Assembly: GCA_022494885.1 (NCBI GenBank)
Contig: JAGVSM010002757.1
Coordinates: forward strand, 1-64,000
Direction of reading: 5' to 3'
Origin: Micrasema longulum
Taxonomy: Eukaryota > Arthropoda > Insecta > Trichoptera > Brachycentridae
DNA: 64,000 nt
The notes beneath the pieces were generated by a model that had not been told where the DNA came from, ran no database searches, and worked only from the letters and a program-made list of their open reading frames with translations. Positions 21,909-32,699 of the stretch are shown in pieces (positions within the stretch are counted from its first letter, which is position 1; every line of letters starts with the position of its first letter). The position numbers and the translations under genes are program-made.

Positions 21909-23280
21909 TAATCAATAAATAGATTATCAAAGATAATCAATAAACTATCATGGATAAATCGTATGCCATTTGATGTTAAAAATTTAAGAAAGAAATAATT
22001 GTACACTAATTTAATTTACGTATTATGTATGTAAGTTGAGATCATCAAAAAAGGTTATTTGGATTGGATTGTAATTTTTTTATAAAAAAAAAACACTTTC
22101 ACTATTGCACTTGTTATAATTATATTTTGTAACTTTTGTTGGTTGCTGAATGTACCCATGATTTAAGATATACTCGAACTTCTTTAATTTTTTTTACTTT
22201 TCCTTCCTTTTTAAATGCAAATATTGATGGCTTTTTTTTGTTTAATATTCCAAGGTGTTCATTGTGTAAAACCGTTGGGTTTTAATATTGTACATAGAAT
22301 TTGTAATATTTTTTTTACGTTTTCTGTATATTTTAAGTTTTTTTCATCTATCCTTTGTGTTTTTTAATTGTTTAAAGCGCTGCGCGTTAATTTGCACTGT
22401 AATGAAGCAATTAAAAGCCATACCTAATGTTATGAACATAAGTAAATTAACAATAAAACTTAAAAATAAATAAAATGGCTCAGATATTTCTCTTAAGAAA
22501 ATTTTATGTTGGAATGGTAAAAGAAGCATTAAATCAATCACTGTATATCAAATCACAGCTTCCTACAAATTTAAGACAACCGCTCTCAGGGAATTGCGGA
22601 TATGAATCTTAAAGCACATTTCGATTCGGAATTCGGTTTCCATGTTTTGCGTAGCAAACCATTTTTGATTTTGAATTACATTAAAACGAAACGAAAAACA
22701 TTTTCTCAATATTCCTTCGTTTTCCCCAAAGATTAAAACCGGCATATTTTATCGCGCCTTAAATTCCGAGAATTTTGTCGATGATTCGAATCCTAAAATA
22801 GTTTCCGGCTCAAAATACATTTTTGTATAACTGAGATACGTGAATTTTCAAATCAAATCAAATAAAATAAAACAAATATGGATGTAATGACCTTATGTTT
22901 TTTTTCAGGAAAAAATATATTTCGATGCATGATGACTATTTTTTGAGAAAAAAATACAGCCATTTACTGTGCACTTGAACGTTTATTAAGTCTTTGTTAA
23001 TGTGTTAGTGCCTGTCGGTAAACCAAGTTAACATACGAAGATCGCTTATGGAATAACGCAAAGTTCAATTAATGAAATGCATAATTGTTTTGCGCACACA
23101 TAAAACAAGGCTTAGTAAACTTTTGAAAGGACTGTATACGTCTCACGACCTTTCATTAATTAGGACGTATGTTTAAAATTGTGATTTGATTTAAAAATAT
23201 TGGACAATACCTACATAAATCCGTCAATTCAGAATGCGAACTTGACTTATTTAATTTTAAAATTCATAATTATTCTTCTT
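21909..23280. other. unassigned; short open minus frame
   Basis: A minus frame at about 22107-22268 is open for some 54 codons (NEHLGILNKKKPSIFAFKK, VRVYLKSWVHSATNKSYK) with coding-like amino acid use. I do not recognise it and it lacks a start. The rest, including a moderately GC-rich patch at 22570-22800, shows nothing. Confidence 0.3.
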
Positions 23281-23284
23281 CTTT

Positions 23285-23745
23285 CTTTTCCACATTCGCT
23301 CCTAAGTGAACCACGTGGACATCACCAGTTGTCTCCAGGAGACCTTATCGCCAGCCAGCATTTTTGCCTCTTCCCACGTCAACTCAGCGCCCCTTATTCC
23401 GCCGAATAAAGTGTTAAGATCGTCATTGACGGCCTTCCAGGACGGCGTGAGCCCGCGGGCGCAGGTTTAAAGAAAAGGCAACTTGGGTTAAGGTTCTCCT
23501 AAGACATGCGCAGCACGTGTCCAAGCCAGGTCCACCGCCGCGTCCTAAAGACGTGCGTTATAGTAGGCTGCTGCGTCCGTTCTCGGAATTCAATATTAGT
23601 TATAAAATTGAACCACCTTATCCCAAATATTCTTCTCAAGCACTTACTCTCAAAACTCAGAAGTTTGGTGTTTTGAGCTTTGGTAAGGTGCCAAGATTCG
23701 CACCCAAAAAAGAGTACTGGCATTATACAAGAGTTGAATAATTAT
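23285..23745 (-). pseudogene. RTE-like LINE (group B) C-terminus
   Basis: Reading down from 23723: FFGCESWHLTKAQ, CLRRIFGIRWFNFITN, RTRRWTWLGHVLRMS, then a stop. The same frame then gives ENLNPSCLFF and GSRRPGRPSM near 23430. The order G-C-E-S-W-x-L-T, C-L-R-R-I-x-G-I-R-W, G-H-V-L-R-M and R-R-P-G-R-P matches the post-thumb region of a widespread RTE-like group. In-frame stops and frameshifts mark it as dead. Fragments of the same or a close family lie at 42690 (-), 43950 (-) and 35640 (+). Confidence 0.8.
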
Positions 23746-24060
23746 TTATTTAATTCATATTTATATTGCAATGTAACATAGTTGAATAGCGGACTAAGTG
23801 CCACTAGGAATTTAAAACAGTCTTACGACAGCAAAATAAAAAATACAATAATCACAATTAATAAAAAATAAAAAAAAACAAAAAGATATAAAAGTTTCAA
23901 AAAAAATAATAAAACATAAAACTGATCATCCAACCTTCATATAACACATGATCTAGTTACGTGGCATTTGGTATGCCAATACAGTGCCATATAAACCATT
24001 AATGTGCCAATAGTTGAAGACTTGTGTGGGTAAAGGCATTATGTCGCAAAATTTAATATA
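23740..24060. repeat. LINE tail-like piece and S1-like SINE tail
   Basis: 23741-23825 starts TTATTTATTTAATTCATATT and reads GTGCCACTAGG, like the complement of LINE 3' ends elsewhere. 23925-24030 carries GGTATGCCAATACAGTGCCA and ACCATTAATGTGCCAATAG, a diverged S1 tail matching the variant at 38600-38665. Confidence 0.4.
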
Positions 24061-24086
24061 TGTACTTTTTTACATAAATGAAGATT

Positions 24087-24340
24087 TTATGGACAGCCCC
24101 TTTGAAAAAAGCCAACTACACTATAAAAAAGTAGCAGAAAAACGATTTTGAGAGCGAATGAAGATGTTATTTTACTAACTATTGTAATGGCGTTCAAAAC
24201 TTTAACCCCAGATATCTCTGCCTTTCGTTTTTGTCGCATAATACATTTATCACTCATGTCTTCAATTACATCAAGCAAAAGATGTTTCGTCTTTTTTGAT
24301 GTGGTATTTGTTTCGTTTTCTTCAAGAATACTTTCGCCTT
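24087..24340 (-). other. unassigned coding-like fragment
   Basis: The minus frame is open from about 24337 to 24087 and rich in charged residues (ESILEENETNTTSKK, LLDVIEDMSDKC, QKRKAEISGVKVLNAI). It then turns hydrophobic (KIVFLLLFYSVVGFF). The composition looks more like protein than the noise frames around it, but I recognise no domain. It could be a transposase scrap or an exon piece. Confidence 0.25.
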
Positions 24341-24344
24341 ATCA

Positions 24345-24760
24345 TGTATTTATTTATTAACTATTTAAACACGTTCAATTCAAAAATATGTGATGAAAAT
24401 AATTTGAATTAAGTAAATTAATTGAGTAGATTAAAATAAACAGCAATTATTTCTAGATTAATATTTATTCAGTCATTAAAGCAATATTTGCAAGTAAACG
24501 ATTTCAAGGATTATCGAAGGTCTTGTGCAATGCGATGCGCTTTCAAAGGTTTAATTAAATTTTAAGCACTAGACGGAGGGAAGAAATCTGCAAGCTTAAG
24601 TTTAATACAAATTGCAATTAGAGGATTTTAACAGCACTTCGAATTATAAAAGTAATATAAATAAAAACAAAAATTGACTGAAAACCTATCTTCTACTTCT
24701 AAATGAACTTTTTTATCTACGTGGGTGAAGAATAGTGTTCTGTTTAAAATAGAACCAAAA
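24345..24760. other. no feature recognised
   Basis: AT-rich; no signature seen. Confidence 0.5.
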
Positions 24761-24763
24761 CCT

Positions 24764-24950
24764 TGGACTCGCGTTTTTGACTCGATGGCTACTCTTAGGT
24801 AAAAATCATAAAAATATTAGATTTGTCCGCCTAGGAGTGTAATAGTTGAAACGTTCACCAACTTTGCTTGAGTTTCCCCGGTTCGACTCCTGGCACAGTC
24901 GAAGTAAAATATTTATTTTTAAAGTTTGTTCAGTATTAATTTATTTCGTA
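24764..24950 (+). repeat. SINE family S1, 5' unit and tRNA head
   Basis: TTTTTGACTCGATGGCTACT and CTTAGGTAAAAATCA (5' unit) are followed by a tRNA-like head with B box CCGGTTCGACTCCTGGC (about 24878-24894). GTAAAATATTTATTTTTAA comes next, after which an M1 element begins. Confidence 0.8.
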
Positions 24951-25255
24951 ATTTATTAAGACAAAGAAAGAAAACATTTTCGAGAAGGGAAATTCGAAGT
25001 CAAGGCATTTACAGGGATTATGATCTATCGTTGGCTGGTTTCAGTGACCACTTTAAACACTTTGTTAGACTCATCATCTGCTTACGTTTATACATCTAAA
25101 TTTTCTCAATTCTTCTATCTGTTGACTTTTGTGAAGTAGAAGAGCTGAAACTTTTATCATGTGGGTAAGATTTATCCAGGATGTGGGTGAATTCATTTAC
25201 TAGGCAACGCCTAAAACCAATTTTAAAATTTTTATACTTCTTCTTTTAACAGTTA
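24950..25255 (+). repeat. foldback family M1, A unit
   Basis: AAAACATTTTCGAGAAGGGA, GTTGGCTGGTTTCAGTGACC and TTGTGAAGTAGAAGAGCTGA lead to ACTAGGCAACGCC at about 25198-25210. It sits between the head and tail halves of SINE S1, so it may have inserted into that SINE. Confidence 0.75.
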
Positions 25256-25400
25256 ATTAAATATTCTTGAGAAAGGAACCCTAAGCGTAAGATTGATTAT
25301 CTTACCTTCAGGTAACAAAAATTATTAAGATGTTGTGGGATTGGAGTACTAATGCAGTGTTCTTTGCACCATTAGGTGTGGAAAGAAAATTATGCATTAT
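25255..25400 (+). repeat. SINE family S1, body and tail
   Basis: AACCCTAAGCGTAAGATTG, CTTACCTTCAGGTAACAAAA, GTACTAATGCAGTG and CACCATTAGGTGTGG: body and tail of S1 in the same orientation as the head at 24764-24950, consistent with one SINE split by the M1 unit. Confidence 0.75.
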
Positions 25401-27304
25401 TTATTTTATTTATCATAGTTCACAAAACTTAAACGATACATACATGATTGGTATAACAGTTTAGATATTGTTCATCAATTACGAGGGCGAATTGACAATG
25501 AAGCTACCTAGCGCTAAATAGCACCACAAATACAAAAAAGATTTTTTTTTTCCAAATTGCAATCTGTCAAACGGCAGTTGTTAAAATGTCACTCAAATTC
25601 ATTTATTTGTTTATTTGTTGTAGCCATTTGAAGTAAACAACTTTTATGTTACTTGAAAAATTTAAAAAAAAGCGACAGAAACTTGCATTGTAGAAATAAA
25701 ACCTGAATCATGCAAGACAAATCAATTTACCGTCTCTTTAAATAACGCAGCTTTTATAAAACCTGTAAATCTGCGCAGGTAGTCAAAAGAGGAACTAATG
25801 AGACCATCTTGTTATTTATTTAACTCTGTTTTACAGCAACGACGCCTTCTATTCTGAATCCGACGCATTTAAGAAATATATTATAAGCGCAATAGTGGCG
25901 CCACATAAAATGTGAAATTTATGAATAAAGATATAAACATAAGCACATCAAACAATATAATTATTGTTTTCTAATAATTTTGTATACAGGCAACTCAACT
26001 TTTATTAATGGTAATACTTGCACCCCATATTAAAATAAAAGGTGAAACTAAAAATTTCGGTCGGGACATTACACTTTGATTGCTTAGCAAAGTGTCATTT
26101 TTCTGATTTATGTAGCAAATAAATCACAAGAAAATACCTTCAATCTTTACCTTATACAAGCTACACTAGTCGCTAGACATTTTTCATTTTAAAATTGTTT
26201 TGTTGTCGTGTCGAGATTTATACTGTTCATTAGCCAGGAAAAGTTAACGGAATAATTTCCTCGCGTACGATATTGTTTAATATGGTTCAAGACGCTTTGA
26301 ACTAGCAGGCACACTGAAATTATTATAAATTACGTTCAATTATCCGCTAAACGAATAAACATACCGACATAATGATGCACGTAAATCAATGAAAGCTTTT
26401 ATTAAATTAATCTGAGAGGAGAACCAATGAAAACAAAACGTTTAAGAATAAAAAAATAAATGAAAATATCAATAGTAAAAACAAATAATAAAAGGTAAAT
26501 AATTCTTTTAAACCCTTTTAAACCTGAAGAGGGAGTGCTGAACGCACCGGACAGCTCCTAAAGTCGGAAACTGCTTGTATCAGCGAAACAAAGTGTGATA
26601 ATTGTTTACTTTTACGCGCAAAATTACGTTGAAATGTAGTAATCGATCAATAACAATATGTAGTAAAGTGATTAATTATGTCTTGAGGTAGATCTTTTGT
26701 TCATGAAAAATATTTTATTCCAAAGTCTAACGGGACCTTAAACTGAGCAATTCAAATTGCTCCTAACACCGGAGAGTTTAGTTTTCTTATTGACAATTTG
26801 CTTATTCTCTTGTCAGATTGATTTATTTTTGTACAGATTATGTATCATCATATTTTTTTAACATTCTATTAGATATATCACAAAGAACATTTTTAATATA
26901 CAAATATGCTTGAAGAGCTTATTTGCCTTTTTTATTTCCAAAAAACTTAAGTGTCCGGTACTAGGCAATCTCCCCCTATTAATTCATGCGGATAGGAAAA
27001 AATAAATTATTCTTGATGTAGGTATTAAATAAATATTGCGAGTATGTGAATTTTATTATCTTTGAACCTTAGAAACGATTTAAAGATCATTTAAAAAAAA
27101 CATACTAGCTCTTCAACCGAGAATAAAACATGCCTTATCTAACAAAAAAAATGTATGCAAGAGGCTAACTACAGTACAAATTAATATCCTAAAACACAAC
27201 TTTTCAGGAGATACAAATGAGTGATTTTTCATACTTTAAACATCTTGCAAATTTGTTTTCTGGAATACGCTGATACACAATACAAAAAAACACTTTTAAA
27301 AAAA
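25401..27304. other. no feature recognised
   Basis: About 1.9 kb. Slightly GC-richer near 26525-26600 (GAGGGAGTGCTGAACGCACC) without a recognisable motif. A small hairpin ACACTTTG...CAAAGTGT lies at about 26068-26093. Confidence 0.45.
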
Positions 27305-27309
27305 TTAAT

Positions 27310-28160
27310 TGGGTATATATTTTTTTTTTTTTATACTTTTACACTGTTTGTATTCTTTTTTTATACATAATAATGTTCCCTCACTGAGGTGTCCCGTGCT
27401 AAGGGAAACATTTTACAAAATGTGAAACATGTCTTAAATTAGTTTTATAAGAAAGTAAACATATAATAATAATAAAAATACGTAATAAATCTAATCAACC
27501 TAATTACCATTAATATAATAAACTTTATAAACTTAAATAATCAATAAATTTATACAGACCAATAGAACAAAGTTCATAAACAGTATGGAAATTTTACCTA
27601 TTTGGCTTGATCCACTCATTGATCCGTGCGCAACCCACCTTCACCATCCATTTTTTAATAGCAATTTTATATTGAGAGTACTAACTATTTGTCTTTTTAT
27701 ATAATGGAAATAGATTGTACACTTTAACCGAGAAGTGGACCAATCCTCTTTGACCGAAGTATTTTTTATTTTTTTTGCAGCATCAGGGTGGAGTATCTAG
27801 TACCTCTTGTATTTGTAACGGAAGGTAGAGAAAATGTTTATGTGCGAATGGTAACAGAGTTTTTACATAAAGTTGTAATATAGATTTTACATTAAGATTT
27901 TCGAATATACCGAGGGAGCTAGTTCTGAAAGGGACTCTTAAGACAATTTTTATTAAATCTTTTTGTGCAATTATTTGTTTGACCATTGTGTCATTTGCAC
28001 ATCCTCCTCCAGTTTTTCCATATACCTAATTTGAGTTATTGCGTTTTATATTTTTACAGGTCTTTTTAGGCTAATTATATTTCTTATGGTTTTTAAAAAG
28101 TAAATTTGCTTTTCAATTTATTTTTAATATGTTTGATTTGATTAGTTCATCTTAAATTCC
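27310..28160 (-). pseudogene. CR1/Jockey-type LINE (family F3), C-terminus and 3' end
   Basis: The minus frame 27986-27783 reads VKQIIAQKDLIKIVLRVPF and FENLNVKSILQLYVKTLLP. After a frameshift comes FGQRGLVHFSVKVYN (about 27745), then a 3' UTR with the hairpin TTCCCT...AGGGAA (27375-27408) and a T-rich (sense A-rich) end at 27310-27335. The motif order I-x-x-Q-K-x-x-I-[KR]-I then F-G-x-R-[GS]-L is that of the extreme C-terminus of insect CR1/Jockey ORF2. The copy at 52125-53400 aligns along its whole length. Confidence 0.85.
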
Positions 28161-28194
28161 CATCTATATAAATGCCTCAAATTTATACATGTAT

Positions 28195-28490
28195 AAATTT
28201 AAAACAGAGATGAGAAGCATTTGAGATATGGGAATATATAAGTTAACGGATTAATTTATAGGGCTTACAACCCGTCATTGGTTGATTTAAGTTACTACTG
28301 TACACACTGTGTAACATTCACCGTTCCACCTTAGTTCGAACATCCATATTCCTTCATTTAATTCTTTATTCTTTTCCTAAAAATATTCGTTATTTCAAAA
28401 AAAATTAACATTAATAATTTCATAGACTAGAAGATTGAATCCAGTCCTTGTCTACAAAAAAAATAAAAACTGAACATATCGTTGATGTTT
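28195..28490 (+). repeat. foldback family M1, A unit plus B end
   Basis: AAACAGAGATGAGAAGCATT, GTCATTGGTTGATTTAAGTT, CACACTGTGTAACATTCACC, and after about 100 bp the B unit GATTGAATCCAGTCCTTGTC (28434-28453). Confidence 0.75.
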
Positions 28491-29150
28491 ATTTACCTTC
28501 AAATACACTCGTATTATGTACTGTAAAGCACATTATTACATCAATTATTTTAGAAAAAATGTTAGATGTTGAGAAAAATCTCATGCAGTTTTGCCTTACA
28601 TTGTTTAAACGTAGATATTGAAGTATTTTTTTTTAACCAAGAAAACGACTTTCACGTTGTAAAAACTAAAAAAATATATTCTAATTTCTTAAATATATTT
28701 TTAAACTAACAGTGTTTTCAAAAGTGTATTTCTTTAGGAATATCAGGATAAATCATAAATTGTTTTTATTTCTAAAAATATGTATTAAATTTCAAAAAGG
28801 ATACTCAAATTTAATCCCGTGAAAGTAATACGATTCGTGGAAGAAATCCTATTATTTCATTAAAAAAAACATGTTTTTCATCGAATCAAAAATATTGTTA
28901 TATATTTGGATATTTCCATAAATTTAACAAATTTAAAGAACCAATTGTTCAAATTTTCCGATTTTCTTAACAAGTTACACCATACATATTATTCGCAAAC
29001 CGATGAATTTCACTGAATTTTGTACGGAATTTGCGCACGAGAAAACGGCCCGAGGTATCCGTTCGATTAATAATAACTAGTTACTTATCCAATAGTTTCC
29101 GCGTGTTTGATATTGTATTAACTTAAAAGCATTCATTGTTTGCTAAAATA
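28491..29150. other. no feature recognised
   Basis: AT-rich; GC rises from about 29020 into the island at 29155. Confidence 0.5.
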
Positions 29151-29154
29151 ACGC

Positions 29155-29402
29155 AATTTGGCTGTGAGAGGTATCGAAGAGTATCGAATTCCTCTTACCG
29201 CTAGCTCACATCAGAATCTTCGGACATGTCACATGTCGGATAACTTCAACTTCGCTGACGTCCTCCCTCAAGAAGCCCTACGGCGGCGTACTCGTCTTTT
29301 TGACCAGACACCCTTGTATCACCTGCCGCTTTCGTTTGCCCCAGCCTCGAAAGCAGTATTATTGACGCTCTGTGATTGGCCCAGGTAGCCGCCTAAGATA
29401 AA
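29155..29402. promoter_or_regulatory. GC/CpG-rich island, possible promoter or non-coding exon
   Basis: Non-repetitive, GC-rich and CpG-containing. A consensus CCAAT box (complement of TGATTGG, 29373-29379) lies near its end. CCCAGGTAGC at 29379-29388 could serve as a splice donor. A plus frame of 76 codons spans it but has no recognisable domain. Assignment to a promoter is inference from composition and CCAAT only. Confidence 0.25.
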
Positions 29403-29551
29403 AAATATTCGTCTTCACGTGAGTTACTTCATTTTCATACTAAACAATAGTTCCATGTAATCCGTTGCGCTTCAGAATTATCAAAACAAGCTTCACGTTG
29501 TACTTAATGTTTATGATGCATGCGTGTATACATATTGAATTCACCCCATAC

Positions 29552-31253
29552 CTTTAGAACAGAGGTCCTCCTCAGTGGTGGCTTTTCTTTATGTCCATTG
29601 GGTCAATGACTCCCCAAAATTTGCCACCAATTAAACTAATTCTTGGGAGGGTCCGATGTCTTGCAGGGTACCCGCTGGCACAGCGCGGGTTTAAACTGTG
29701 TAACTCGGTTATTAGCTTAGACTTTACCCTGTCTGCGTAATTTATTAGTGCGAAAGCACTACACTTAATGATATGAATCATAACACGTTTAAACATGTGA
29801 GTCGAGGTCCTGTAAAAAATACCAATTTACCTAAAATACATTATAAAGAAAGTATATAATATAATGCAATTAAGTTATTAATGTATTAAAAGTTTCATTA
29901 CATTTTCTTAAAAATCACTCACTCAGATATTGTCTACCTATTTATCTTTGTTTTATTGATGTTATCTAGAATACTTTTGAGCACTTGCACCGTCAAATAT
30001 TCATGTTATGTCAAATGCGCGGGTCATTTTTGTAACTGTCCCAAAGCTAATGTCTTATCTCTGGATTTTCTTATGGGAAAAAAAAAGATAATATGTCCTG
30101 TGCGTACATGAACATCTGAACATTTTTCTCAAAATAAGTTCGATCGCGGGCATTGTCCCGGAGAGATAACAATATGAAACAAGGAAGATAAGAATAAGAT
30201 TGATATTAATAATATTGGCATTGGTCAAGACTGGAAGAAATACGATGATTAATGAATTTCCATGTATTTTACATACCTACACATAAAAATTACGAATTTT
30301 TAATGGAAAAAATTAACATCAGTTTATATTTTCTCGTTTCTTTTAACAAAATTGAGTCATTTGTAAATAATTTATTATTATAATATAGTGCTTCTTACAC
30401 GTGTCGAATTCAATAAATTCATATTGACTTGTAAAATTTAAATCCAATACGTTTTTAGTATTTTTTTGTGCTTTTTAAGTTTAATGTAGGTGCTAGTAAT
30501 TTCAATTTGTGGAATTACGATGGCGATAGTTGAGAGTGAAATGTATTTGTCAACTATAAAGCGAATTAAGACCTTTTAAGAAACTCTATGGGCCAAGAAA
30601 AAGTGAACTCGCTATGTTAAATATTTTGTAAATTTGTGTAGCATATTAGAAAAATCTATGTAGACGTAGAAATATTTATTTATTATAACAGTAAAAATAG
30701 CGTTAAAATTATTGTAAAATTTACATGTAACTATTTGGTAAAAAAATGACCCCCTATTTTTAACCCCTTCAGCCACCACTGGAGGTCCCTAAAGTTTTTT
30801 GTCTCGTAGACCCCTTGCCGTTTTTTCTATTTTGCTTAGACCCCCTGCTTTCAATTTTTTTTAGTCAACTTATACGCCTTTACTCTGGAAAGCCTGACCC
30901 CGGTAGACGTTCAGTAACCAACCAACGAAACACGAGTTAACACGTACGTTACTGTGGAGGTTTTGATATTAAGTTACGCGTACTGCGGCCACAAAGCTAA
31001 CATACTGCTTACGCAATTATATCAAATTTACCTATTATAAGAAGAAAAAAATGTCTATTACAAGAAAAAATATGTCGCTTCTACGTTACTATCTGTGTTT
31101 GGTTAATTGTTATATTTACGGAAACATTTTAGTGAGGGTCTGCCTAAACGGGACCCACTCTCGTAGACCCCCATTTTCATCTAATGGACCCCCAACTTTT
31201 TTTCCAGCTTTGGGTATCTATAAAGACTCTGTTTGGGAATGGTAGCTTTAGAA
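29552..31253. mobile_element. outer hAT-like non-autonomous element with its target duplication
   Basis: An 8-bp perfect direct repeat CTTTAGAA lies at 29552-29559 and 31246-31253. Inside it, the left end reads CAGAGGTCC (29560) and, after an inner insertion, resumes at 30782 as GAGGTCCCTAAAGTTTTTTG with a G-TAGACCCC motif. The right end, in reverse, reads CTACCATTCCCAAACAGAG. Near the right end lie two more TAGACCCCC/GGACCCCC motifs. An 8-bp duplication and imperfect ends built on (T)CCCAAAG fit the hAT superfamily. Without the insert the element is about 0.48 kb and encodes no transposase, so it was mobilised by an enzyme from elsewhere. Confidence 0.75.
29570..30781. mobile_element. inner hAT-like element inserted in the outer one
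   Basis: Terminal inverted repeat CAGTGGTGGCT at 29573-29583 matches AGCCACCACTG at 30771-30781. The flanks GAGGTCCT (29562-29569) and GAGGTCCC (30782-30789) form a 7/8 target duplication of the outer element's own end, with three extra bases (CCT) on the left. About 1.2 kb, no recognisable transposase. A 74-codon minus frame near the left end has no domain I know. CAGTGGTGGC-type ends with 8-bp duplications are typical of hAT. Confidence 0.7.
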
Positions 31254-31630
31254 TAAGGCTATATACTCATTAATATGAAGTATAACATAAACTGTAATTA
31301 TTATTCATATTTGTCACATTTTTATATGATTGCGTCTTCATGATTATAACATTCTCCTACAGTAAAACTTGTGAATGAAAAACATGGTGTTCTTTTTTAT
31401 CGGTTAAATTTTTTTTTAAATAACGACTTTATTACCTGAAGTTCACAAATTCCTCGTTCGGGTAGTCTGAACTAGCCATCTGGGCATATATTACGGTAAA
31501 ACGCTATTAATTCCACGCTACAGATTCAAATGATTTTTCTTACCGTTTTATCTTATTTGTCTTCGACACAATCCTTATTTAAGAAGCTGTTTTTAATTGT
31601 GGTTAAAAGCTTATTTCACTTGTTCAAACA
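31246..31630. other. no feature recognised
   Basis: AT-rich flank of the hAT pair, starting with its right target duplication; nothing else seen. Confidence 0.5.
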
Positions 31631-31634
31631 ATTT

Positions 31635-31975
31635 ATCGGAAATATGGTGCTACAGAAGATTGCTTAAAATACCATGGCTAGATAGAGTCGATAGAGACGA
31701 ACATTATATGACGCATAAAAAGAAAAAGATAAACAATAAACATAATTAGGAAAGTTAATAGGAAAGGACAAAATAGTACGCTTTATTTCAAAAGAAAAAT
31801 TTAATGGAAAACACAGTGTAGGAAAAATGCGTGTCTCTTGACTGTTGGTTCTACCTCAGCTACAAATTATTATTCGGAGGGATTGCGGACAAAGTAAAAA
31901 ATACAATGATGATAGCCTTCATACCGTCACTTTATAGTGGCATCAAATGAAAAAGGAAGAATTCTTGACGGCATT
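31635..31975 (+). pseudogene. RTE-like LINE (group C) C-terminus
   Basis: Starts EMWCYRRLLKIPWLDRV near 31637, then decays through stops and frameshifts, and ends IADKVKNTMMIAFIPS near 31900-31950. The W-C-Y-R-R-[ML]-L-K-I-x-W-x-D-[RH]-V block and the terminal A-D-K-V-K-x-x-M-M-I-A are the two conserved ends of the post-thumb domain of a widespread RTE-like LINE. The middle has diverged. Confidence 0.65.
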
Positions 31976-32054
31976 GCCCTTCATAGTTCTTTTCTATCAT
32001 ATTGGCAAACTCTTTTTTTTATATTTTAAGTAATTGTCGATTTTCCCCAACTAC

Positions 32055-32350
32055 ATCTCATCATTTCCTTGCCCGCAGTAATGCATAAGGCTCCACTTGA
32101 TACTCCAATCGCACCCTCTTTAGATAATTTTTGTTACATGAAAGGTTAGGTGAGAAGTCTTACGTTTCAGGTACCAGCTTAGTGGCAGTGAAATATTGCA
32201 GTGTTAAATCACCATTAAAACAAATATTTTACCCAAGAATAAAAGATGAGTGCGCCTGCAAATTCGATTTCCTTTTTCAGGTTTTTCCTGAGAGTAACCA
32301 TTGAGTTGAAAACGCTCGTCTGGGATTCTGATTCTATTTTCACATAAATG
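32055..32350 (-). repeat. SINE family S1, near full length
   Basis: Reverse orientation with all parts: tail (CCCGCAGTAATGCATAAGG, 32071), spacer TTTTTGTTACATGAAAGG, body (CTTACGTTTCAGGTACCAGC, 32159), decayed tRNA head, then the 5' unit (GGTTTTTCCTGAGAGTAACC and CATTGAGTTGAAAACGCTCG). At about 295 bp it is one of the most complete S1 copies here. Confidence 0.85.
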
Positions 32351-32695
32351 TATTATTCACCCACCTAGACACGGGCTTTATATAATCTACTTATCTTCTA
32401 TCTTATGTCTTTGACTGCACACCACTTAATTAAGGGTATTAGTAGCAAACTTAGAAATCTCCACTAAAAACGGAGAATTAGTTATTGATGCCAAAATAAA
32501 CCAAACATAAAAACCTACCTACTTTAATGATAGCGTAATTTAAAACCATCTCTAAGTCTCGCAAAAACAGATTTTCACTATACTTTTTCATAATTATAAT
32601 TATACTCACAATTCTATTTTCAAATCAATATCAATATTTCATTATCATTAATGTATAAATCTGTAAATAAGTTATCTGTTAGGGCTCTACTTTGG
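32351..32695. other. no feature recognised
   Basis: AT-rich; nothing assignable. Confidence 0.5.
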
Positions 32696-32699
32696 TACT

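Noticed and set aside
23517..23741. 74-codon plus-strand frame
   Set aside because: Antisense shadow of the group B RTE-like fragment on the minus strand.
29572..29796. 74-codon minus-strand frame at the left end of the inner hAT-like element
   Set aside because: No transposase motif and it overlaps the terminal repeat.
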